A DNA stretch of 64,000 nt from Halobaculum limi (lineage in GTDB: Archaea; Halobacteriota; Halobacteria; Halobacteriales; Haloferacaceae), in contig NZ_CP120468.1 in assembly GCF_029490015.1 (NCBI RefSeq), forward strand, positions 1 through 64,000, read 5' to 3'. The notes beneath the pieces were generated by a model that worked only from the letters and a program-made list of their open reading frames with translations, did no database searches and was not told where the DNA came from. Both the position numbers and the translations under genes were made by a program. The stretch's first letter is position 1. Each line of letters starts with the position of its first letter. Below are positions 19,358-26,867 of the stretch, piece by piece.

Positions 19358-19810
19358 TTAGACGTCCGGGAGCGGCTTCTGGCCTCGGGAAACACACTCG
19401 AAACACGGGAAGCCGTCTTCGAGGCCGGCACAGTCACACCACTCAGGGATGGCAGGCTCAGATTCTGGAGAGTCGGCAGGTGCTCGATCTCCTTCACCTG
19501 GGTTTGCGGGTTGTGTCCCGCCGTCCGCGAGCGCCTTCTTCGTCGCCGCTTGGAGGACTGGCGTTCGAATCGCGACCGCGATCCGGTGTTTGCACGCACC
19601 ATCGTAGTGCGCGTCTGCAGGACAATCGCAGGTGACTGGGACGCCAGCAGTGACCGTGACGACGTATGAGTGGTCGGACGGGTGCTCGTAGCGGTGGTTC
19701 GTGACGCGGACGCCTTCTGTGGTGAGAGAGAAGGTGAACGGCTCTGTTTGAGCGCGGCGTCTTGCACGGGACGATACATCCAGTTTGGTGAGGACGTGGT
19801 TCGATCTCAT
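19358..19810 (-). CDS. SWIM zinc-finger protein
   Basis: A 150-residue protein with a SWIM motif CxCxnCxH at C61, C63, C73 and H75 (CDCPADAHYDGACKH), preceded by beta-strands that usually form the SWIM scaffold. The C-terminal tail has a second Cys cluster (WCDCAG...CFEC) that could bind another zinc. SWIM domains bind DNA or proteins. In haloarchaea such small SWIM proteins are common next to element genes and TFBs. ATG at 19810. Confidence 0.8.
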   Translation of the reverse strand: MRSNHVLTKLDVSSRARRRAQTEPFTFSLTTEGVRVTNHRYEHPSDHSYVVTVTAGVPVTCDCPADAHYDGACKHRIAVAIRTPVLQAATKKALADGGTQPANPGEGDRAPADSPESEPAIPEWCDCAGLEDGFPCFECVSRGQKPLPDV

Positions 19811-20026
19811 CGAATGACGGCACGCCTACGCGCGCCACCCGTGGCGGCGCGCACAAACACGCGGAGAACAGGTGCAAAAACCAGGCCAGTCGGCAGAACC
19901 AGTCACCTCGTCTCCAAGCCGCACTCGAGTCGATCGAGAACGGACAGAGTGCTGCTTGCAGCCACCATACCCAGAGTGTGAACATCCCCATCGGGATTTT
20001 ATTGGTAAATAGCGAACACAGTAGCG

Positions 20027-21064
20027 ATGAGTACTAGGAAGGTCAAGCGTCGAACACTGCTGCGAACGCTTGGTGCTGCAGGAGTTGTTGGCCTTGCTGG
20101 GTGTGGCAGTCGGCAAGAGAGTAGAGCGGGCGATGAGATTGATCCGCTCATCCAGCAGAACGTGGGGACGAACAGTCAAATCCGTATTCCACCAGGGACC
20201 TACGAGTGGAACGGCACTGCGTTAGATGTTCGTACCGCACTCGTTGGTTCCGGGTCTCTAGGAGACGTTGTATTTCGATTGCGCTCGGGTTCAATGGAGG
20301 GAGCCGTCCGCGGAACGTTGGAGAACATCGTTGTTCGAGGCACCAACCCCGAATCGAAATCGGGTCTGGATCTGTATCCAGGCGGTGAGATTCGGGGCTT
20401 CTGCTGGCCCGATGGAGGCGGAATGGATCAAGATCGGGCGATCTACCACCCTGAAGGAGGGGCGCGAACAACGATTCGCAATACGTGCATCGCAGGAATG
20501 GCGAACAACGGTGCCTACGTCGACAAAACACCGGTGACTGTTGAGGACAGTTCGTTCATCAACAGTAACGTCGCGAACCTGCGTGTCGGACTTGACGAGG
20601 AATCTGACTCGGAAGCGGTCAGCTACGTCCGAAATTCACTCATTGCCGTAACGAGTCCCGTCCGAACAGACGCCGATTCCGGCCAGAATCCTGTTGGACT
20701 ACGGATTCGCCGAACTGGGCAGTTCGTCGTTGAAAACTGCTGGTTCGTCTTCACGGATCGTGCGCCAGGTTCGGACGGACTGGTCGAGATTAAGGGCGAT
20801 GACGTCAGTGTTGAGTTCCGTAATTGTCACTTCCACAATGACACAGCAAGTGAAGTGATCAGAGACGGTGGCTCAGACAATCAGGTCACAGTCGCGAACT
20901 GTACCGTGAGTGGTACGGGGAGAACTAGTATATCAGACGACTCGATTTCAGGGTCCCTCCGGAGGGAGACGGTTCAGGTTCCACTTCCGTCAGCTGTGAC
21001 AGGGTTTTCACAGGCTGATGATGCATACGGATTTGATCCACAAGCGAGTCCGTTCAGTCAGTGA
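20027..21064 (+). CDS. Tat lipoprotein with right-handed beta-helix fold
   Basis: A 345-residue protein. The N-terminus KVKRRTLLRTLGAAGVVGLAGC is a twin-arginine signal with lipobox Cys at about residue 26. The body shows repeating short beta-strand units (for example VRNSLIAV, VVENCWFVF, VEFRNCHFHN, VTVANCTVSG) typical of a parallel beta-helix as in pectate-lyase-like or adhesin proteins. No catalytic residues are clear. An AT-rich tract at 19996-20010 could be its TATA box. It is probably a cell-surface carbohydrate-binding or adhesive protein. Confidence 0.75.
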   Translation: MSTRKVKRRTLLRTLGAAGVVGLAGCGSRQESRAGDEIDPLIQQNVGTNSQIRIPPGTYEWNGTALDVRTALVGSGSLGDVVFRLRSGSMEGAVRGTLENIVVRGTNPESKSGLDLYPGGEIRGFCWPDGGGMDQDRAIYHPEGGARTTIRNTCIAGMANNGAYVDKTPVTVEDSSFINSNVANLRVGLDEESDSEAVSYVRNSLIAVTSPVRTDADSGQNPVGLRIRRTGQFVVENCWFVFTDRAPGSDGLVEIKGDDVSVEFRNCHFHNDTASEVIRDGGSDNQVTVANCTVSGTGRTSISDDSISGSLRRETVQVPLPSAVTGFSQADDAYGFDPQASPFSQ

Positions 21065-21235
21065 GCTCTCGCCCACGAGTTCTATTGGAGCTTCACGAAT
21101 GATGGTTTGACAGCTTCCCTACCCTGAAAGGCAGAGGTTAGCTTTGTTGATTCAATCGCCGTAATATCCGCTTACATCGCACTACGACTAGAGTAACAAA
21201 ATCCGGGAGGTGCAAACAATCAGGAGGAGGACACG

Positions 21236-21670
21236 ATGACTGTTCAAGAGCAGAAGCAGCTCGTTCGAGAGTCCGAGCTCGAGGCATGGAATGACGGAAA
21301 CGTCGACGTCTTCGATGCGATATACACGGACGAATACATTATGCACACCCCGATGGGCGATCGCGATTTGGCAGGGGTGAAAGAGATGGTTGAGGCAGTG
21401 CGATCGGGAACCTCTCAGTTCGAGTTCGAAGTGGATGACCTCATTGGGGAAGACGACCGGGTTGTACTCCGGTACACGCTGAGCGGGCGAAACACCGGTC
21501 CGTCGTTTCTCACGGACGAGCCGACGGGGAAATCGTGGGAAGGTTCGGGGATCTCCATTTATCGCTTCGAGGATGGAAAGGTTGCAGAACAGTGGGACCG
21601 TTTTGACTACCTCGGCGTGATGCAACAGCTCGGACTCATCCCAGCTGCGGCGAACGAGGCGACCGTGTGA
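21236..21670 (+). CDS. Ester cyclase / SnoaL-like NTF2-fold protein
   Basis: A 144-residue NTF2-like protein of the SnoaL-type ester-cyclase group. Diagnostic pieces are ESELEAWNDGNVDVFDAIYTD, the pocket segment IMHTPMGD, and ISIYRFEDGKVAEQWDRFDYLGVMQQLG at the end. Members act on small polyketide-like substrates or are of unknown function. A strong GGAGGAGG ribosome-binding site lies 3-10 bp before the ATG. It stands alone on the plus strand. Confidence 0.85.
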   Translation: MTVQEQKQLVRESELEAWNDGNVDVFDAIYTDEYIMHTPMGDRDLAGVKEMVEAVRSGTSQFEFEVDDLIGEDDRVVLRYTLSGRNTGPSFLTDEPTGKSWEGSGISIYRFEDGKVAEQWDRFDYLGVMQQLGLIPAAANEATV

Positions 21671-21795
21671 ACCGACACAGGAGCAATCTAGCGGGCCTGT
21701 TGACGCTGTCCAATAATAACTGCCGTGAGGGGCATCAAGAGCGGTATATAGTGACCAACTTCGGTTCGTTTCATCAGTGAGTTGGCGAATCCACC

Positions 21796-21812
21796 GATAG
21801 GAAGGTGCTGCG
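21796..21812 (+). repeat. 17-bp direct repeat, copy 1
   Basis: GATAGGAAGGTGCTGCG here is repeated exactly at 22347-22363. The two copies flank the broken HalOD1 gene. Bases just upstream of this copy (21785-21800) also match 46131-46147. Confidence 0.7.
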
Positions 21813-21839
21813 AATCAATCAGTGATATTGGTCGCAGGT

Positions 21840-22169
21840 TCAGAAAACGGGTGCCAACTCGGTTCGTTGGGTCGCATCACAGACGCGAATGTTCCCGTCG
21901 GACCTGACGAACACGTTCTACGTCTCCACTTGGAAACAAACGACGGCGGTGTCCAACGTGTCTTTATTTTCCCGGTCCAACATCGCGTCGAGTGCGTCCG
22001 GGTCGGTATACTCGTATAGTGGTGGCACGTCGATTTGATCGACACCCATAGCGTCTGCCAACGCGAGTACGACAGCCTCTGTAGCGGACAAATCATTCCC
22101 GGACCCACATATTCCATCGACGACCGTTGTGCAATTACAATGAACGACTAGGTCTTCACAGTCAGACAT
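21840..22169 (-). pseudogene. HalOD1 output-domain protein interrupted by an amber codon
   Basis: The reading frame from ATG 22169 encodes a typical HalOD1 domain (SATEAVVLALADAMGVD...PPLYEYTDPDALDAML...) but meets TAG at 21918-21920. Reading through, the same frame continues with NVFVRSDGNIRVCDAT, the expected last strands of the domain, and stops at TGA 21840-21842. The family usually has an aromatic residue at the stop position, so a single TAC-to-TAG change explains it. An in-frame upstream ATG at 22184 is also possible. HalOD1 domains are small signalling outputs of haloarchaea. The truncated 83-residue product may be non-functional. Confidence 0.75.
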
Positions 22170-22346
22170 ACCCTGACTATCCACTACCAGACGGAAAGAG
22201 TTAGTGTGAGGATGTGGGTGACACAGTTCTCTCGGTCAGATCATACCTGTTCGATCAACTCACATCGAATACCAACTCGGTAATCGAGACTCACGCTGTA
22301 TCTATCAGGCGCTACAATTTTATAGAGGTATAACTCCGGAAAACGT

Positions 22347-22363
22347 GATAGGAAGGTGCTGCG
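22347..22363 (+). repeat. 17-bp direct repeat, copy 2
   Basis: Exact copy of the sequence at 21796-21812. Here the end also forms a small palindrome, GGTGC-TGC-GCACC. It may mark the edge of an inserted segment carrying the HalOD1 gene. Confidence 0.65.
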
Positions 22364-22462
22364 CACCGAGCGCCGGGTGCAACTGTCGCCAGCATCGCTT
22401 GTCTCACCGGTGTATATTGTGTGAGTACACAGAAATATTGGCCACGTTCTTCGCAGATAGCT

Positions 22463-23239
22463 ATGGAAGGGCCCGACCCTCGCATCGCCGATCACTACGA
22501 TGACCTCGCCGAGTACTGGGGACACATCGCGGACTCTCCATCGAAAGCGCAGCTCCTCTGGCCATCGATCGAAGCGATGCTTCCCGATCTCACCAACCGT
22601 CGGGTTCTCGATGCTGGGTGTGGTTCGGGAGACTGTTCCGCGAAGCTTCTCGAACGTGGTGCCGATGTGATCGGTGTCGATGTCAGCGAGGAGATGGTCG
22701 CGGTGGCGAAAGAACACGTACCAGCGGCGACATTCGTGCAGGGCGACCTTGCTGACGGACTCGACTTCATTGCGGATGATAGCCTAGATGTCATCGTTTG
22801 TCAGCACGTCTTCTCTCACCTCGAAGAGTTGACCACTCCCCTTGCGGAGTTCGCCCGTATTCTGGTCGATGGGGGCGTCCTCGTTGTCTCCACACACAAT
22901 CCACTCCACGATTACCTCGTCGTTCGGGATGGAGTCTATCCGACCGTCGACGACGAATCAGACACCGAATCAAGAGTTGAAACAGGGCCAAGTCCACCGA
23001 ACTACCCCGAGACGGAGCGCTACGATATCATCTGGAACCCAGAGGGCGATGCCACACGCGCAACCTACTACCGCCGTTCCATCGAAGGCCTGTTTTCGCC
23101 ACTGACTGATGCTGGATTCACGGTACAGGAGATGACGGAGCCGAGTCCTGATGATGGCTTCGAGCGCAACCATCCCGAGATAGCTGAAGCGTTACGGAGC
23201 GCTCCTCCTACGTCGATCTGTCTGCGAGCCACACGTTGA
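22463..23239 (+). CDS. Class I SAM-dependent methyltransferase
   Basis: A 258-residue Rossmann-fold methyltransferase. Motif I is VLDAGCGSGDCSAKLL, followed by ADVIGVDVSEEMVAVA (SAM ribose-binding acidic residue), LDVIVCQHVFSH and ILVDGGVLVVSTHNPLHDYL. The substrate is unknown. The ATG at 22463 gives the usual length; an in-frame GTG at 22421 would add 14 residues. The C-terminus looks intact, and the TnpB gene begins 12 bp after its stop in the same frame, so the insertion landed right behind it. Confidence 0.88.
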   Translation: MEGPDPRIADHYDDLAEYWGHIADSPSKAQLLWPSIEAMLPDLTNRRVLDAGCGSGDCSAKLLERGADVIGVDVSEEMVAVAKEHVPAATFVQGDLADGLDFIADDSLDVIVCQHVFSHLEELTTPLAEFARILVDGGVLVVSTHNPLHDYLVVRDGVYPTVDDESDTESRVETGPSPPNYPETERYDIIWNPEGDATRATYYRRSIEGLFSPLTDAGFTVQEMTEPSPDDGFERNHPEIAEALRSAPPTSICLRATR

Positions 23240-23251
23240 CACAAGCGTTCT

Positions 23252-24400
<1,149 letters not shown>

Positions 24401-24421
24401 AACGGGAGTCCACGCTGAATG

Positions 24422-24441
24422 CCACGCCCTTCAGGGCGTGG
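24422..24441 (+). repeat. Right-end hairpin of the IS605-type element
   Basis: A perfect 8-bp stem (CCACGCCC / GGGCGTGG) with loop TTCA lies 21 bp after the tnpB stop. Such subterminal hairpins mark the right end of IS200/IS605 elements and the 3' end of the omega-RNA. The element probably ends shortly after it. Confidence 0.7.
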
Positions 24442-24753
24442 TAGCTTACTTCCAGGCGTGAGTCGCGTGACCGACTTGTGTTTTGTTCTGATTTCACCAC
24501 AGGTCGAGAACCGCTGGCTCTTCCTTGTACCGACGGGAGAGCGCTGCCGCCCACGCACGGACCTCAGGATCGTCGGTGATGGCGATAGATTCCCCGAGTC
24601 GAAGAGAGGCTCTCGTCGGTTAGGGGAATCGGCCTCCACTTTCGCCTCGCCTTCGCACACGTACTGATAAACACGTCAAGAGGCCAATCCAGCGAAATCA
24701 GTCCGCACAGGCCAGAACGTACCAGTACGGTCGAAAGGCGAAGGACCGTTTCC
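24442..24753. other. Gene-free interval after the IS element
   Basis: No supported gene. It contains the remaining right end of the IS and the upstream region of the recA-like gene. A CCACTTTCGCC sequence near 24637 is a weak partial match to the shared element that follows. Confidence 0.4.
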
Positions 24754-24782
24754 ACTTTCACCGAACACGGATGGCTGAGGCC
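24754..24782 (+). promoter_or_regulatory. Shared upstream element (recA-like copy)
   Basis: Twenty-four of 29 positions (ACTTTCAC, four variable bases, ACACGGA, one variable base, GGCTGAGGC) match 26754-26782 upstream of polB. It abuts a TATA-like CTTATCC about 26 bp before the ATG at 24811, so it occupies the BRE/operator position of what is probably a leaderless promoter. Confidence 0.7.
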
Positions 24783-24810
24783 CTTATCCGTCGCCGTCGA
24801 TGTCCTGTGT

Positions 24811-25560
24811 ATGAATTGCACCGACGCACACGCCGGCGTCGAACTCCCGACCCTCGATCCGGGAATTACGCTCCTCAGTATCGACTCCGAACTCGGTATC
24901 GAGCCACTGTGTGCCGTCGTCCTCGATCACCTCCTCGAAGCGTCTGGTGAGGTAGTCTGGGTCGACGCAGGCGGGCACGTCCAGACGCGGACGCTCACAC
25001 GACTTGCACCACACCCACGGTATCTCGACCGAATTACCACGGCTCGTGGGTTCACCGCCTATCAACACGCCTCGTTGCTGGATCGTCTCCCACGCATCAC
25101 CTCAGATCTCATCGCAAATGGGGCGGAGCTGTCACTCGTCGTCGTCCCAGCAATGGATCTGCAATATCGTGAGGATGACGTGCCTCGCGAGCAGGCACAG
25201 GAGCTCCTTGTGCGTCGCCTCGCCACACTCGCGGGTGTCGCTCGCGAGCGGGATGTTCCAGTGCTGCTCACTCGCGCTCGCGAAGACGACCTGAGTGCGC
25301 CGCTGTCAGCTGCTGCCCACGAGACGCTCACGTGTTCGAAGACGCGATTCGGGCCGCGCTTCAGTGGGGAGGAAGCCGACGACGAGACGCTCGTGTATCA
25401 CACCGGCGACGGGTGGATGCAGACCACGCTCGCGTTCTGGCGGGAGATCCTCGAACACCGGGCCCGAGCAGTGGGCGGCGTCATTGATGAGTCGGATGCT
25501 GGAGCCACCCCTGCGCCTGAGTCCGGGCCATCAGCGCCTGCCACGCCGGAGGGGTGGTAA
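24811..25560 (+). CDS. RecA/RadA-superfamily protein with degenerate ATP site
   Basis: A 249-residue protein with the alternating strand-helix pattern of a RecA core: ITLLSIDSELGIEPLC where the P-loop strand should be, VVWVDAGG, then LSLVVVPAMDLQY in the Walker B position and VPVLLTRARE. The GxxxxGKT loop is absent, so ATP hydrolysis is doubtful. It is probably leaderless (TATA at about -26). A small coiled-coil gene follows after 2 bp and polB lies 1.3 kb downstream. By analogy to bacterial ImuA/SulA-like RecA relatives that partner error-prone polymerases, it may be a polymerase accessory factor; that is inference. Confidence 0.7.
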   Translation: MNCTDAHAGVELPTLDPGITLLSIDSELGIEPLCAVVLDHLLEASGEVVWVDAGGHVQTRTLTRLAPHPRYLDRITTARGFTAYQHASLLDRLPRITSDLIANGAELSLVVVPAMDLQYREDDVPREQAQELLVRRLATLAGVARERDVPVLLTRAREDDLSAPLSAAAHETLTCSKTRFGPRFSGEEADDETLVYHTGDGWMQTTLAFWREILEHRARAVGGVIDESDAGATPAPESGPSAPATPEGW

Positions 25561-25562
25561 GT

Positions 25563-25835
25563 ATGGGACGGACGAACCCGACGTTCCGAGACCTCCTCTC
25601 GCGAATGGAAGACGAGTGGAGTGACTTCCGGCGGGCGCTGCGTCGTCGCCACCAGCCACTGTTCGACCGGTTGTTCACCTACGCTCGCGAGCACGCCGAT
25701 GCTGCGAGCAACCTGAATCACCCCGACCGGCTCGCACCAGTGTTGATGAGCATCTCGATCGAGCAAGAGGCCCGCATCGACGACCTCGAAGAGCGAGTTG
25801 CGGCGCTTGAGGCCCACGTAGAAGAGGAGGAATAG
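25563..25835 (+). CDS. Small coiled-coil protein in the recA-like/polB locus
   Basis: A 90-residue charged protein. The N-terminal half is basic and helical (FRRALRRRHQPLFDRL), and the C-terminal third (residues about 60-90) is a heptad coiled coil ending in a run of Glu. The ATG at 25563 follows the recA-like stop by 2 bp with a GGAGGGG site, so the two are translationally coupled. It is probably an oligomerising partner of the RecA-like protein. I do not recognise a named family with certainty. Confidence 0.7.
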   Translation: MGRTNPTFRDLLSRMEDEWSDFRRALRRRHQPLFDRLFTYAREHADAASNLNHPDRLAPVLMSISIEQEARIDDLEERVAALEAHVEEEE

Positions 25836-25930
25836 CGTATGTCGGTAGCTCAATCTTGGAACTGTACGAACAGCTGTCTCTCTCGTCCCCGTCTTCTGAC
25901 ATACCGAGTCAAGCGGTCGGTCAGTCCCGA

Positions 25931-26176
25931 CTACCGGTGTTCGTCTATCCATCGGCACCACTCCCGGAAGTCGTTCGCACCACATTGCTCAGCGATGCTC
26001 TGGAGGGTGCCGATACGAACGCGGTCGTGGAGTGGGACGGTGACCGTCCGCTTCTCCCCTGTAACGGGATGGGTGTACTTCAGCACTGCGTGGTCACCAC
26101 GGGTTCTGTCGTGGCGATAGCCGAACTTCTGGAGGACCTTGACGATCTCCCGCCCAGAGAAGTCGCGTGTCACCAC
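25931..26176 (-). CDS. hicA: HicA family toxin (mRNA interferase)
   Basis: An 81-residue HicA with the dsRNA-binding-like fold. The N-terminal SGREIVKVLQKFGY, catalytic-His segment RGDHAVLKY and VPLHDRVRIGTLQSIAEQCG are all present. HicA cleaves mRNA when not bound by HicB. The GTG start at 26176 directly abuts the hicB stop. The cassette lies on the opposite strand between the recA-like and polB genes, as an insertion into that locus. Confidence 0.88.
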   Translation of the reverse strand: MVTRDFSGREIVKVLQKFGYRHDRTRGDHAVLKYTHPVTGEKRTVTVPLHDRVRIGTLQSIAEQCGANDFREWCRWIDEHR

Positions 26177-26383
26177 CTACGAATCCTCGAACCACGGCGC
26201 GTCCGGTTCGGGGGAATCCGTGTCGTCGGCGCGAGCCTCTTCGGTTACCGCGATCGCCTCGTCGAGATTCTGAAGGGCTTCTTGGCGGGTCTCGCCCTGA
26301 CTCGCCACGCCGGTCTCTTGGTCGATGGCCGACCACCAGCTGTCGTCCTCTTCGACGAGGCGTATTTCGCGCCCAGTACTCAT
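26177..26383 (-). CDS. hicB: HicB family antitoxin
   Basis: A 68-residue HicB-like antitoxin with the partial RNase-H-like fold: IRLVEEDDSWWSAIDQETGVASQGETRQEALQNLDEAI. It lacks a C-terminal DNA-binding domain, which is common in haloarchaeal HicB. The ATG at 26383 is preferred to one nine codons upstream. It precedes hicA with no gap, as expected for a coupled toxin-antitoxin pair. Confidence 0.85.
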   Translation of the reverse strand: MSTGREIRLVEEDDSWWSAIDQETGVASQGETRQEALQNLDEAIAVTEEARADDTDSPEPDAPWFEDS

Positions 26384-26753
26384 ACGACGAGATAGCGTGG
26401 TATCTCTCATAAGGGTTCGGTCGGGTTGCCCGAAGCTGCGCTCTACGGCGCGTGCCTGTTCGGTTTCGCCGCCCCTCTACCGTTACGCAACCCCACCTTC
26501 GGTCCGAACTCCGTGTCCAGGTAGCTCTGTTCGATTCATTAGCCCCGTGCTGCATCCAGCCTCTCTATCTTTCTTCGAGGAGAGAATCCCGCCGTTTACC
26601 GTGGGAAAGATGTCACCTTTCTGCGTGAGTGGCGTCTACCTCCACCAATGAACGACCCGGGAGTACTTAACTGACAGATAGTACAGAACCGCCGGATACT
26701 GTTGCAGTGAGGCTTCTGTAGCGGGAGTTGTGAATTACAATCGGTACCGGACT
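26384..26753. other. Gene-free interval upstream of polB
   Basis: No supported gene; open frames here are arginine- or serine-rich shadows. The interval holds the hicBA promoter at its left end and leads into the shared upstream element and polB promoter at its right end. Confidence 0.4.
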
Positions 26754-26782
26754 ACTTTCACTCCACACGGACGGCTGAGGCA
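26754..26782 (+). promoter_or_regulatory. Shared upstream element (polB copy)
   Basis: Matches 24754-24782 at 24 of 29 positions. A TATA-like CATATTCC follows at 26781-26788, predicting a transcript start near 26811. Confidence 0.7.
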
Positions 26783-26813
26783 TATTCCTCACCACGTTCT
26801 GGATCCACCTGTG

Positions 26814-26864
26814 ATGACCGAGGCGAGATTAGATATCAAGACGCCATCCGAACAAGAGCGATAG
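26814..26864 (+). other. Possible 16-codon leader ORF before polB
   Basis: An ATG 30 bp after the TATA-like box opens a 16-codon frame ending in TAG 3 bp before the polB ATG, in the same frame as polB. It could be a leaderless leader peptide that couples translation to polB, or chance. Confidence 0.3.
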
Positions 26865-26867
26865 CAG

